A DNA stretch of 64,000 nucleotides from Nocardia cyriacigeorgica (GTDB lineage Bacteria; Actinomycetota; Actinomycetes; Mycobacteriales; Mycobacteriaceae), in assembly GCF_010858045.1 (NCBI RefSeq), contig NZ_JAAGVC010000004.1, positions 1-64,000 of the forward strand. Reading direction: 5' to 3'. Below, one piece after another: positions 50,597-59,326 of this stretch. The position numbers and the translations under genes are program-made. Below the pieces are notes generated by a model that saw only the letters and a program-made list of their open reading frames with translations, was not told the origin of the DNA and did no database searches. Each line of letters begins with the position of its first letter. Position 1 is the stretch's first letter.

Positions 50597-51745
50597 ATGA
50601 CCATCACTCCCTTCCGGATCGACATCCCGCAGAGCGACCTCGACGACCTGCACCGCAGGCTCGATGCGACCCGCTGGCCCGCATCGCTGCCCGGCGACGA
50701 CTGGGATACCGGCGTGCCCACCGGCTGGCTGCGCGAGCTGGTCACCTACTGGCGCGACGAGTACGACTGGCGGGCGGCCGAACGCGGACTCAACGAATTC
50801 CCGCAGTTCACCACCGCGATCGACGGGCAGCTGATCCACTTCCTGCACGTCCGCTCGCCCGAACCGGACGCGTTCCCGCTGATCCTGACCCACGGCTGGC
50901 CCGGTTCCATCGTCGAATTCCTGGAGCTGATCGGCCCGCTCACCGACCCGCGTGCGCACGGTGGCGATCCGGCCGACGCGTTCCACGTGGTCATCCCGTC
51001 GCTGCCCGGCTTCGGGTTCTCCGGCCCGGTCGCCGATGCCGGCTGGACGGTCCAGCGGATCGCGGCGGCGTGGGCGGAGTTGATGTCGCGGCTCGGGTAT
51101 GAACGCTACGGCGTGCAGGGCGGCGATATCGGCGCCGCGGTGAGCCCGGAGGTCGGTCGCGTGGCACCGGATCGGGTGGCGGGCGTGCACGTCAACGGCG
51201 GCGTTGGCGACTTCCTGCCGCTACCGCTGGCGGAGGAAGAACTGGCGACGCTGACCGACCTCGAACGCGATCGGGTGCGCCGCACCGAGGCGTTCATGCA
51301 CGAGGAATTCGGCTACATCGCGATCCAGTCGACCCGCCCGCAGACCCTGGCCTACGGGCTGGTCGATTCACCGGTCGGTCAATTGGCGTGGATCATGGAC
51401 AAATTCAGGGAATGGACCCACCCGCGCACCCTCGACCCCGACAAGATCATCGATCGAGACCCGCTGCTCACCAACGTGATGCTGTACTGGCTCACCGGGA
51501 CGGCCGGCACCGCGGCCTACGTCGGGTACGCGCAGGACGCACCCTGGGGTGCGCAGAAGCAGAACTCGGGCGTGCCCACCGGCGTGATCGTGTTCGCTCA
51601 CGATGTCGCCATCCGCAAGTACGCGGGCACCGCCGACACGATCACCCGCTGGATAGACGTCGACCGCGGCGGCCATTTCGCCGCACTCGAGGAGCCGGTG
51701 CTGCTCACCTCCGATATCCGCGAATTCTTTCGCGACCTGCGCTGA
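50597..51745 (+). CDS. epoxide hydrolase-like alpha/beta hydrolase (EHN family)
   Basis: A 382-residue protein. The N-terminal ~110 residues form the epoxide-hydrolase N-terminal domain ([39 protein letters not shown]). The hydrolase core shows HGWPG (99-103, oxyanion region), nucleophile Asp177 in GGDIGA, and a C-terminal [10 protein letters not shown] with the catalytic His360. Length and motifs match the bacterial epoxide hydrolases related to microsomal EPHX1, which open epoxides with water. No signal peptide, so cytosolic. The substrate is unknown. It is divergent from, and probably controlled by, the WYL regulator. It ends 5 bases before the oppositely oriented urea-carboxylase-like gene. 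Confidence 0.9.
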   Translation: MTITPFRIDIPQSDLDDLHRRLDATRWPASLPGDDWDTGVPTGWLRELVTYWRDEYDWRAAERGLNEFPQFTTAIDGQLIHFLHVRSPEPDAFPLILTHGWPGSIVEFLELIGPLTDPRAHGGDPADAFHVVIPSLPGFGFSGPVADAGWTVQRIAAAWAELMSRLGYERYGVQGGDIGAAVSPEVGRVAPDRVAGVHVNGGVGDFLPLPLAEEELATLTDLERDRVRRTEAFMHEEFGYIAIQSTRPQTLAYGLVDSPVGQLAWIMDKFREWTHPRTLDPDKIIDRDPLLTNVMLYWLTGTAGTAAYVGYAQDAPWGAQKQNSGVPTGVIVFAHDVAIRKYAGTADTITRWIDVDRGGHFAALEEPVLLTSDIREFFRDLR

Positions 51746-51750
51746 GCCGC

Positions 51751-53766
51751 TCAGGGCAGTGACTCCGCCAGCTCACCCGCCGAGCGCCAGGACTGACGTT
51801 CGGCGGCGAAGGCCCGCGCCTGCACGGCACGGAATTCGGCGATGGAATCGGCGTTGCCGGCGAGGAAGCGACGGTAGTCGGCGAGCCGGAACTCGCCGTC
51901 GTCGGTGCGCAGGTGCACGTTCCCGCGCGCGAAATCGGCGCGGAGGTCGAGCAATTCGTCCGGCTCCACCGGATACCAGCGAATGCGGTCGAAATACCGG
52001 AGTAGCCAGGGCGTTCCGGTACCGCGATGGTTCCACACCTGGGTCGTGCGACCGACGAACTGGTATCCGCCCGGACCTTCCATCCCATAGATGCACAGGT
52101 AGGCGCCGCCGATGCCGACCGCGTTCTCCGGCGTCCAGGTGCGGGCCGGGTTGTACTTGGTGGTGACGAGCCGGTGCCGCGGGTCGATCGGAGTCGCGAC
52201 CGGCGCACCGAGGTACACATCGCCGAGACCGAGCACGAGATATTCGGCATCGAACACGGTGCGGTAGACGTCCTCGACCGACCCCAGGCCGTTCATCCGC
52301 CGGATGAACTCGATATTCCACGGGCACCACGGCGCATCCGCGCGGACCCCGTGCATGTAGCGGGTGATCGCCTCCCTGGTCGAGGGATCGTCCCAGGACA
52401 GCGGCAGGTGCACGGTCCGGCTCGGCACCACGAGCGCGTCCGAGGCGGGCAGCTGTCGTTCGGCTTCGGTGAGCAGATCCAGCAGCGTCCGCACCGGAAG
52501 GACCGCCGGATCGACCTTCACCTGGAGTGACCGCACGCCCGGCGTCAGGTCGACGATTCCGCGCGGTGCGAGCGCGAGCAGATGCTCGTGTAGCGCGTGC
52601 ACCCGGGCGCGCAGGCCGAGATCCAAGGTCATGGCGCCGTATTCGATGAGCACACCGTCGTCACCGGCGCGCCGGTAGGTGACGCCGGTGTCGTCGTCGG
52701 CGTCGATGCGGCGGAGAATGCCGTCGTCACCGTCGCCGCCGGCCGACAGCACCGGCTGCCAACCGGCCCGCCGAGCCGGGCCCAGCGAGGCCATCGGCGC
52801 GGAGTGCTCCGCCCGGATCGGCACGAACCGAACCGTATCGCCGGGGCACAGCTGGCCGAGCTTCCACCGATCCGCCGCGACCACCGTGACCGGGCAGACG
52901 AAGCCGCCGAGGCTCGGACCATCCGGGCCGAGCAGAATCGGGGTATCGCCGGTGAAGTCCAGCGCACCGACCGAATACGGGGTGTCGTGAATATTGGACG
53001 GATGCAAACCCGCTTCACCGCCGTCGGTGCGCGCCCACTCCGGTTTGGGTCCGATGAGCCGCACGCCGGTGCGATCGGAATTGAAATGCACCTCGTAATC
53101 GGTGCCGACAATGGTGTCGAAGTCGGCGCGGGTGAAGAACTCCGGCGCGCCGTGCGGGCCCTCGGTGACGGCGAGTTCCCAGCGCCGCGACAGGACGGGT
53201 CGATCGTCGGCCGGTACCGCGGTGGCACGCGGGGGACGGGGCGGTCCGAGCGGCAGCAGCTCACCGGCTCGCAGTATCCCTCCGGTGCTGCCGCCGAACT
53301 TGCCGAGGGTGAACGTTGCCGAGCTGCCCAGATATTCGGGTAGTGCGAGGCCGCCGGACAGCAGAATGTAGGTGCGCAAACCAGGTCCTCGGATGGCCCC
53401 CACCTCGAGGACCGCGCCCGCGGCCACTTCGAGGGTGCGCCACTGCTCCACGGCCGCGCCGTCCACCGTTACCTGCGCCGGCGCACCGGTGACGCACACC
53501 CAGGTCGTCGCATGGAACCGCAGCGCCGGCCCGGTGAGCGTGCATTCCAGGCCGGCCGCGCCCTCGGCATTGCCGAGCACCCGGTTCCCGAGCCGGAACG
53601 ACACATCGTCCATCGGACCCGACGGTGGCACTCCGACATGCCAATACCCGATGCGCCCCGGCCAGTCCTGCACGGTGGTCATCGCACCCGGCCGGACCAC
53701 CTCCACCTGGTGGACCGGCAGCGCGGCGTCCGGTGCGGTGACCGGAGCGGGATCGATGATGGTCAT
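51751..53766 (-). CDS. urea carboxylase / 5-oxoprolinase-like protein (carboxyltransferase domains only)
   Basis: A 671-residue protein combining two domains found in urea carboxylase and in PxpB/PxpC (KipI/KipA). Residues ~20-330 are the AHS2/CT_A_B domain (TTVQDWPGRIGYWHVGVPPS, LSGGLALPEYLGS, LLGPDGPSLGGFVCP). Residues ~390-640 are the AHS1/CT_C_D domain (YGAMTLDLGLRARVHAL, WCPWNIEFIRRMNGL, YNPARTWTPENAVGIGGAY). The ending (LADYRRFLAGNADSIAEF) is typical just before the biotin-carrier domain, but that domain and the N-terminal biotin carboxylase are both missing; no biotin AMKM motif is present. Its ATG overlaps the stop of the DUF1989 gene (ATGA). It could work with a carboxylase encoded elsewhere, or act as an amidohydrolase-like enzyme. 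Confidence 0.85.
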   Translation of the reverse strand: MTIIDPAPVTAPDAALPVHQVEVVRPGAMTTVQDWPGRIGYWHVGVPPSGPMDDVSFRLGNRVLGNAEGAAGLECTLTGPALRFHATTWVCVTGAPAQVTVDGAAVEQWRTLEVAAGAVLEVGAIRGPGLRTYILLSGGLALPEYLGSSATFTLGKFGGSTGGILRAGELLPLGPPRPPRATAVPADDRPVLSRRWELAVTEGPHGAPEFFTRADFDTIVGTDYEVHFNSDRTGVRLIGPKPEWARTDGGEAGLHPSNIHDTPYSVGALDFTGDTPILLGPDGPSLGGFVCPVTVVAADRWKLGQLCPGDTVRFVPIRAEHSAPMASLGPARRAGWQPVLSAGGDGDDGILRRIDADDDTGVTYRRAGDDGVLIEYGAMTLDLGLRARVHALHEHLLALAPRGIVDLTPGVRSLQVKVDPAVLPVRTLLDLLTEAERQLPASDALVVPSRTVHLPLSWDDPSTREAITRYMHGVRADAPWCPWNIEFIRRMNGLGSVEDVYRTVFDAEYLVLGLGDVYLGAPVATPIDPRHRLVTTKYNPARTWTPENAVGIGGAYLCIYGMEGPGGYQFVGRTTQVWNHRGTGTPWLLRYFDRIRWYPVEPDELLDLRADFARGNVHLRTDDGEFRLADYRRFLAGNADSIAEFRAVQARAFAAERQSWRSAGELAESLP

Positions 53767-54383
53767 CGCGAGACCACCATGCGAACCGGAGTGGGCTCGA
53801 AACCGTTGCAGGGGTTGTTGATCTGCGGGCAGTTCGATACCAGCACCAAGGTGTCGGTGTCGGCGCGCAGGGTCACCCGCTTGCCCGGCGCCGACCGGCC
53901 GTCCACGATGCCGAGGGTGCCGTCGGCCTCCACCGGGACATTCATGAACCAGTTGATATTCGACACCAGATCGCGTTTGCCCAGACCCCAGCGCATGCCC
54001 TCGGCGAGGAAGTTCTCCACGCAGGCGTGCTGATGGCGGGTGTGGTGGCCGTAGCGCAGGGTGTTCGATTCCTGGGAGCAGGCTCCGGCGAGGGTGTCGT
54101 GGTTGCCCACCTCGTCGGCGACCACCGTCATCAGTGGGGTGCCGTTCTCGGTGCGCAGCACGCTGCCGGTGGTGAGGAAGATATTGCGCTGAGCGGCGAC
54201 GGTGGCCTGGGCGCTGTATCGGTCGGCGTGATCGTCGGCCGCGTAGAGCAGGCAATCGACAGCTTGGTTGCCGTGCAGGTCGATGATCTCGAGGTACTCG
54301 CCGGCACGGATGATCGCCGACCATGGGGCGCAGGCTTCGACCAGGTGGTCGCCGATGACGGTGCGGGCAATGGTGTCGCTCAT
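53763..54383 (-). CDS. DUF1989 urea-carboxylase-associated protein (short form, UAAP1-like)
   Basis: A 206-residue protein beginning MSDTIARTVIGDH. Typical DUF1989 blocks are visible: WSAIIRAGEYLEIIDLHGNQ, AVDCLLYAADD, GACSQESNTLRYG, HACVENFLAEGM, NINWFMNVPVEADGTL and LVSNCPQINNPCNG. Several conserved cysteines and histidines may bind metal. Length fits the UAAP1 type. In guanidine carboxylase operons the two DUF1989 proteins form carboxyguanidine deiminase; that role is transferred here by context only. Its start overlaps the stop of the longer DUF1989 gene (ATGA), and its stop overlaps the next gene's start, so all three are tightly coupled. Confidence 0.88.
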   Translation of the reverse strand: MSDTIARTVIGDHLVEACAPWSAIIRAGEYLEIIDLHGNQAVDCLLYAADDHADRYSAQATVAAQRNIFLTTGSVLRTENGTPLMTVVADEVGNHDTLAGACSQESNTLRYGHHTRHQHACVENFLAEGMRWGLGKRDLVSNINWFMNVPVEADGTLGIVDGRSAPGKRVTLRADTDTLVLVSNCPQINNPCNGFEPTPVRMVVSR

Positions 54384-55135
54384 GCGATGTCCTTCGAGTC
54401 GAGGGCGGCCGCCCATGCGGTTTCGGTGTTCTGCACGGCACGCAGGTATTCCGGATCGGTGTTGTGTGTGGCGCCGAGATCGGCGGGGGCGGGCCACGCC
54501 AGCACATCGAGATCGGTGACCGGCCGGTCGTCGAGTGCGTGGGCGGCATTGGCGATCAGCACGATGAGCGGAAGGTGGATGATCAGCTCGACAGCGGCAC
54601 CGGGGGCCCGGTTGCCGGTACTCGTGAGGCTGCCGTCGTCGCCTACTCGCACACCACGGAACAACGACACGGGGGGTGCGATATCGCGCGGCGTCAAGCC
54701 CTGCTTGGCTGCGGCCATGCGCAGGAGGCTCCGGCCGGTGTCCGAGGGCCCGCACAGCGCGTCATGGTGGCCGGAATCGTCGGTCGTGATGGTGGCGAGC
54801 ACCCGGCCCTGATCCGAGAGCAGCGGATGCCCGGGACCGAGATAGGCCTGCCAGGGCACCTTCATCGTGTCGGCGACATTGAGTCGCTCCCAGGGCGCGC
54901 CGGCCCGCAAGAGTGACAGGTGGGCGCAGGCCGCACCGCCAGGGTCGGCCAGCCGCAGGCGGGTACCGCGGCCGAGCACGACGTTGATGTAGCCGTCGGC
55001 CGGAATGCGCTGGGCGAAGGTGAGAGCCTCCAGGTCCAGGCCCGGCGGGAGGTCGGGTCCGGCGATTGTCGCTGTCGCCGCTTGCGCCCGGGCATGGGCT
55101 CGGGCGCCGGTGGTGGATGAGGTCGTCTGATTCAT
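54380..55135 (-). CDS. DUF1989 urea-carboxylase-associated protein (long form, UAAP2-like)
   Basis: A 251-residue protein beginning MNQTTSSTTGARAHARAQAA. GAGGAG lies 5 bases before the ATG. DUF1989 signatures: LRLADPGGAACAHLSLL, APWERLNVADTMKVPWQAYL, GHPLLSDQGRVLATITTDDS, HHDALCGPSDTG and SLFRGVRVGDDG. The extra length relative to its partner fits the UAAP2 group. The N-terminal ~25 residues are low-complexity. It is the first of three genes with 4-base overlaps and follows the permease gene by 241 bases that contain tandem repeats. A role with its partner in deiminating a carboxylated nitrogen compound is inferred. Confidence 0.85.
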   Translation of the reverse strand: MNQTTSSTTGARAHARAQAATATIAGPDLPPGLDLEALTFAQRIPADGYINVVLGRGTRLRLADPGGAACAHLSLLRAGAPWERLNVADTMKVPWQAYLGPGHPLLSDQGRVLATITTDDSGHHDALCGPSDTGRSLLRMAAAKQGLTPRDIAPPVSLFRGVRVGDDGSLTSTGNRAPGAAVELIIHLPLIVLIANAAHALDDRPVTDLDVLAWPAPADLGATHNTDPEYLRAVQNTETAWAAALDSKDIA

Positions 55136-55325
55136 CTCTGCTCCTCGATACGGATGGCAGGCGGTTTCGGGGCTCGCGGCCCGATCGGCGGAACGGGCTC
55201 GCGGACAGTGGGTTCGCGTTCGAGCCGTTCGCGCGCCCAGCGGCCGGGTGAGCTGGCGCGCGGTCCGGCCGCGCGATGGTCGCGGCCGCGGATATCGCGT
55301 CAGCGGACGAGGCGCCGGCTGTCGG

Positions 55326-55425
55326 GTCAGCCGTTGCGCGTCGGCTCGGGTAGTCGGTTGCGGCGTCGGCTCGAGGTCAGCGGTTCGGCGTCGGCTCGGC
55401 AGCCAGTGGTTGAGGCATCGGCTCC
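55326..55425. repeat. degenerate ~25-base tandem repeats at the permease 3' end
   Basis: Three clear 25-base units (55326-55350, 55351-55375, 55376-55400) share the core CGGTTGCGGCGTCGGCTCG with small changes, and a weaker fourth follows. The array crosses the permease stop at 55377-55379, so the last units encode the proline-rich C-terminus ending PLAAEPTPNR. Confidence 0.6.
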
Positions 55426-56942
55426 GAGGCGGCGGTGCGGCCGACCACCATCCGGTAGACCAGCACACCGACCGCGAGCGTGCCGAGCACGAAGATCGGT
55501 GCGGCCCAGCGCATGACCGCCGACCCGCCGTCCGGCGTGTACACCTCGGCCCTCGGCCAGGCCAGATTCACGACCATCGCGATGCCCCAGAACACCGCGA
55601 GCACATTCACCGGAATCCCGAAGCGGCCCAGCGAGAACAGCCCGGCCCGGCTGCCCGCCTGCTCCGCGGCGGGCCAGCCCCGGAAACGGCGCACCAGCAG
55701 CGGCACTGTCACCAGGAGATAGGCGAGATACAGCGTCACGATGCAGACGCTGGCCAGGGTCGCGAAGATGGCGGCATTGCCGAGATTCACCAGCAGCAGC
55801 GCGATGGCGAGTACGCCGAACACCACCGCGGGCAGCACGGGTGTGCCGAAGCGGGGGTGCACGACCGCGAGCGCGCGGGCGAAGGGCAGCTTCCCGTCCC
55901 GTGCCATCGAGAAGATCAACCGGGACCCGGCGGTCTGGATGGCCAGCGTGCACACCATGATCGCGATCGCGACACAACCGAGCAGCACCTTGCCCGCCGT
56001 GCTGTTCAACTTGGCCGTCAGCACATAGGCCAGGCCATCGGCGGACAGGGCGCCGTCGGACAGGCTCGGCGCGGCCATCAGCGCGCCGAGCAACATCAAA
56101 CCGCCGCCGATCGCCGAGACCGTCAGCGCGGTCAGGATCATCCGTGGCGCGACCCGGCGCGGATCTTTGGTTTCCTCGGAAAGCTCACCGGCCGAATCCA
56201 ATCCGATCATGACGTAGGCCGCCATCAGCCCGGCCACCAGGAACGCCGCCCAATAGGGGCCGGGCGCGGCGTGCTCGGTCTCGAACACGACACCGGGGCC
56301 GCGTTCGGTATCGGCGAAGAACAGCGCGATGATCGCCAGCACGCCGACGATCTCGATGGTGACCCCGATCGAATTGATCCGCGCCATGAGATCGATGCCG
56401 ATGACATTGATCAGCGTGGTCAGCGCCATCAATACGGCGCCGAGCAGCACCGCGTTCATCGCACCGGACGACGAGGTGAGTGCGGTCTCGGAGCCGATGA
56501 TCTGGAATCCGCTCCAGATCGAGGGCAGCACCACCTGCAGCGCGATCGCCGCCGCGGCCGCGGTGACCACCCGCGCGATGATCATCAACCAGCCGGCGAA
56601 CCAGCCGACGACCGCCCCGCCCAGCCGCCGCGACCACTGGTAGATGCACCCCGACAGCGGATACCGCGCCGCCAGTTCGGCGAAGTTCAACGCAACCATG
56701 AGCTGGCCGAGGAACACGATCGGCCAGGTCCAGAAGAACGCGGCCCCGCCGAATGAATAGCCGAAGCCGAAGAACTGGAAGATCGTGGTGAGGATCGAGA
56801 CGAACGAGAAACCGGCCGCGAACGAGGCATAGCGCCCGAGCTTGCGGTGCAGGACCGGCTGATAGCCGAAATCGGCGAGATCGGCACTGTCGGAGCCGTG
56901 ATCGGGCGGATCTGCGGGGCGGGTGTCGACTGTGGTGGCCAT
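55377..56942 (-). CDS. APC-superfamily amino acid/amine permease
   Basis: A 521-residue protein starting MATTVDTRPADPP; AAGGA lies about 9 bases upstream of ATG 56942. About 12 hydrophobic segments are visible, including FSFVSILTTIFQFFGFGYSF, WPIVFLGQLMVALNFAELAA, GWFAGWLMIIARVVTAAAAA, VEIVGVLAIIALFF-like helix 6 and the GLDSAGELSEETKDPRR loop typical of the amine-type APC permeases. The C-terminal tail (ASEPMPQPLAAEPTPNR) overlaps a tandem repeat. It heads the operon with two DUF1989 proteins and a urea-carboxylase-like protein, so it most likely imports the substrate, perhaps guanidine, urea or a related amine. A palindrome 28-45 bases upstream suggests repression by the neighbouring TetR protein. 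Confidence 0.88.
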   Translation of the reverse strand: MATTVDTRPADPPDHGSDSADLADFGYQPVLHRKLGRYASFAAGFSFVSILTTIFQFFGFGYSFGGAAFFWTWPIVFLGQLMVALNFAELAARYPLSGCIYQWSRRLGGAVVGWFAGWLMIIARVVTAAAAAIALQVVLPSIWSGFQIIGSETALTSSSGAMNAVLLGAVLMALTTLINVIGIDLMARINSIGVTIEIVGVLAIIALFFADTERGPGVVFETEHAAPGPYWAAFLVAGLMAAYVMIGLDSAGELSEETKDPRRVAPRMILTALTVSAIGGGLMLLGALMAAPSLSDGALSADGLAYVLTAKLNSTAGKVLLGCVAIAIMVCTLAIQTAGSRLIFSMARDGKLPFARALAVVHPRFGTPVLPAVVFGVLAIALLLVNLGNAAIFATLASVCIVTLYLAYLLVTVPLLVRRFRGWPAAEQAGSRAGLFSLGRFGIPVNVLAVFWGIAMVVNLAWPRAEVYTPDGGSAVMRWAAPIFVLGTLAVGVLVYRMVVGRTAASEPMPQPLAAEPTPNR

Positions 56943-56970
56943 ATGCGGAGGTCCTTCGGCGAGCGCCAAT

Positions 56971-56988
56971 AACTATCAGCCGATAGTT
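56971..56988. promoter_or_regulatory. TetR-type operator candidate upstream of the permease
   Basis: AACTATC-AGCC-GATAGTT: perfect 7-base arms and a 4-base centre, A/T-rich against a GC-rich background. It lies 28-45 bases before the permease ATG, where the -10 region would be, and about 180 bases from the divergent TetR gene. Confidence 0.65.
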
Positions 56989-57169
56989 TTGCGGCCGCGA
57001 TCGCGCTTTCGGTGACCTGCGTGTATCGGTTGGAGGTCTCCCGGTAACTTCTGGGTTTCCTGCTTTTCTATCGAATGACAGAAATCTCACCGCCTGGTGC
57101 GGCGCATGGCGAGGCGGGCCGGGTGCCCGCGTGCGGGGCCCGTGATGGGCGCGATGCGAGAATGAGGGC

Positions 57170-57832
57170 GTGGTCAATCTCGGTCCAGGACGTCCGCGCG
57201 TCGAGCAACGCCTGCGCCGCGGCAGCACACCACGCGAGGAGATCCTCGACGCCGCTGCCGAGCTGTTCACCACCAACGGCTACGGCAGCACTTCGACCCG
57301 GGGAATCGCCGACGCCGTCGGCATCAGACAGGCCTCGCTGTACCACCATTTCGCCGCCAAGGACGACATCCTCGACGCGTTGCTCGCCGAAACCATCGCC
57401 GCGCCTTTGGCTTTGGCCGCGCGGCTGCGCGAGATCGATGACCGGGCGCCGGTACGGCTGTATGCCCTTGCCTGGTCGGACGTGGATCAACTCTGTGCGT
57501 CGCGGTGGAATCTCGGCGCGCTGTATCTGCTACCGGAGCTGCGCGGGGAGCGCTTCGCGTCGTTTCGGCTACGGCGTGACGAGCTTCGCACGCAGTACGA
57601 GCAGTTGGCCGCGGAGGTGGTGGCCGAGGCGGGGGCAGCCGGTGTGCCGGCCGCGATCACCTTGCCGTTCCGAATGGTCGAAACCGTGATCAGCATCCGA
57701 TCCGATCATGGCGCGGCGCCTGCCACGGCGCGCTCGGACATCTCCGATGCGGTGCTGCGCGTCCTCGGCTGGCCGGGCCCGCTGGACCCGGTGCGGGCCG
57801 AAGCGGGTGCGCTCCTCGGGCGCATCGGCTGA
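57170..57832 (+). CDS. TetR-family regulator of the permease/DUF1989 operon
   Basis: A 220-residue protein from GTG 57170 (MVNLGPGRPRVEQRL). The helix-turn-helix spans ~20-70: REEILDAAAELFTTNGYGST, then RGIADAVGIRQASLYHHFAA, a textbook TetR signature. The C-terminal half is helical with no recognisable ligand motif (LGALYLLPELRGERFASF is characteristic of a TetR subgroup). It is divergent from the permease operon and separated by 227 bases that hold one palindromic operator near the permease. GAGGG lies only one base before the GTG, too close for a normal ribosome site; GAGAAT 6 bases upstream hints at leaderless start. It ends three bases before the convergent TerD gene. Confidence 0.88.
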   Translation: MVNLGPGRPRVEQRLRRGSTPREEILDAAAELFTTNGYGSTSTRGIADAVGIRQASLYHHFAAKDDILDALLAETIAAPLALAARLREIDDRAPVRLYALAWSDVDQLCASRWNLGALYLLPELRGERFASFRLRRDELRTQYEQLAAEVVAEAGAAGVPAAITLPFRMVETVISIRSDHGAAPATARSDISDAVLRVLGWPGPLDPVRAEAGALLGRIG

Positions 57833-57835
57833 AAG

Positions 57836-59257
57836 TCAGGACTTGCCTTTGGCGGCGACCCAGTCCAGACCCCAGTTGTAGCGTGCGTCGACGACGCTGT
57901 TGGTCCAGCCCGGCCGTTCGACCGACGGTGGAACGAAGACGCCTTCGCGACGGACCAGCAACTCCCCGTCGACGTTCTCGATCAGCGCGAGAACCATCGA
58001 GCGCGAATTATCTGTACAGCCATCGACTTGCATCTCGATCGGTGGCGCACCGGGCGGGTACAGCGTCGCGGTTGCTCGTACGCCTCGCAGGTCGGGGGCA
58101 CCTTCGTAGAGTGTTGCGTACACCAGCAGGCGTTTGAAGTCGGCGACGTGATCGAGATTGATGTCGAGATTCTCGCCGTTGACCGCACTACCGGTTCGAT
58201 CGTCCTTGTCGAGTCGCACGTACGGCTCGGTGTCGAGCGCTCCGAAACTACCGAGCGCCTGGATGATCCCTTTGTTGCCGTTGCCGAGCTCCCACAGGCA
58301 GCGGAGATCGAGGTCGATGGCTTTGCCGCGGCGCTTGCCGAACAGGCCCCCACCCCCCGTCGACCAGTTGAGATTCACCCGCATCGTGCCCGCGCTGACG
58401 CCGCCCTTGGTCAGGGACACCGACGGCGCTTCCTTGGTCAGGGACAGCTTGGTCATACCGATCGGCGCCGATCCCGCCGGCGCGCGATGCTGCGGCGCCG
58501 GCGGGAATGGCTGGGGTGCCGACTGCTGGTAGTGCGGTCCCGGCGCGAACTGCGGCGGCGCCGGCTGCTGGTACTGCGGCTGTGCGGCGAACTGCGGTCG
58601 GAGCGGTGCGGGGTTCGGCGGAATCCCTTGGGGCTGCTGGAACTGCGGTGGTTGCGGCGCGGCACTCGGTGCAGGCACCTGCGACGCCGTCGGCTGTGGC
58701 GGCGTCGGCGGCGGGGTCGGCTGGACAGGCGCCGGGTCCTCATCGACGGAGATGCCGAAATCGGTAGCGAGCCCGGCGAGCCCGGTGTCGTAGCCCTGCC
58801 CGACCGCGCGGAATTTCCACGCGCCTTGCCTGCGGTAGAGCTCGCCTAGCACGAAGGCGGTTTCGCTGGTGGCGCCGGTGCTGTCGAAGCGCGCGAGCTC
58901 GGCCCCGTTCGCGGGATCGAGCAGGCGTACATACAGGCCGTGGAGCTGGGCGAAGGTGCCGCCGTCGGCGGAGGCGGCGATGACGATGGTGTCGATCTGG
59001 GGTTCGACCTGAGCCAACCACACGGCGAGCAGATCGATGACCTGCGCCCCCTGCTGCTTCCCCTCGTGCCGCACCGCACCCGACGGATGCGCGGGCTGGT
59101 TGTAGAACACGAAATCGTTGTCGGAGCGGACCTTACCCTCGGCGAGCAGCAGGGCGGACGCGTCCGCGTCGGGGACGCCCGGCCCGGATCGCCATCCCAC
59201 TTCGACACGAACCGCGGCCAGGGGAACAGCGACGTTGGCGCCCTTCGTCATCGACAC
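57836..59257 (-). CDS. two-domain TerD-family stress protein with Pro/Gln-rich linker
   Basis: A 473-residue protein. Residues ~1-165 are a TerD domain: [53 protein letters not shown] and [20 protein letters not shown]. Acidic residues of the calcium-binding loops are present. A linker of roughly 90 residues rich in Pro and Gln (repeats such as QQP, PPQF) follows. A second, more divergent TerD-like domain (~270-473) has [30 protein letters not shown] and [19 protein letters not shown]. TerD proteins are linked to tellurite, phage and chemical stress. The GTG at 59257 is chosen because TACGTT lies 7 bases upstream; TTG 59266 and ATG 59251 are alternatives. It is last in a minus-strand run after encapsulin and a membrane protein. 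Confidence 0.85.
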   Translation of the reverse strand: MSMTKGANVAVPLAAVRVEVGWRSGPGVPDADASALLLAEGKVRSDNDFVFYNQPAHPSGAVRHEGKQQGAQVIDLLAVWLAQVEPQIDTIVIAASADGGTFAQLHGLYVRLLDPANGAELARFDSTGATSETAFVLGELYRRQGAWKFRAVGQGYDTGLAGLATDFGISVDEDPAPVQPTPPPTPPQPTASQVPAPSAAPQPPQFQQPQGIPPNPAPLRPQFAAQPQYQQPAPPQFAPGPHYQQSAPQPFPPAPQHRAPAGSAPIGMTKLSLTKEAPSVSLTKGGVSAGTMRVNLNWSTGGGGLFGKRRGKAIDLDLRCLWELGNGNKGIIQALGSFGALDTEPYVRLDKDDRTGSAVNGENLDINLDHVADFKRLLVYATLYEGAPDLRGVRATATLYPPGAPPIEMQVDGCTDNSRSMVLALIENVDGELLVRREGVFVPPSVERPGWTNSVVDARYNWGLDWVAAKGKS

Positions 59258-59264
59258 GACTGCC

Positions 59265-59270
59265 AACGTA
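59265..59270 (-). promoter_or_regulatory. candidate -10 (TACGTT) of a leaderless promoter for the TerD gene
   Basis: TACGTT on the minus strand is followed by 7 bases and the GTG at 59257. This supports that start and an independent promoter in addition to any read-through from the encapsulin genes. Confidence 0.4.
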
Positions 59271-59326
59271 TCCGAGGGCGGTGCACCCGGCCACCCGGCG
59301 CGAATCCGGCCGGGCCGACTCGCCGC

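Noticed and set aside
55248-56756. 502-codon plus-strand frame opposite the permease
   Set aside because: Low-complexity Arg/His/Asp-rich translation; the permease with clear membrane helices is on the other strand.
56943-57169. Possible guanidine-I (ykkC) riboswitch before the permease/DUF1989 operon
   Set aside because: A piece reading CCGGGAGACC occurs on the minus strand, but the other conserved ykkC segments are not recognisable; a protein operator is present instead. A covariance-model search would settle it.
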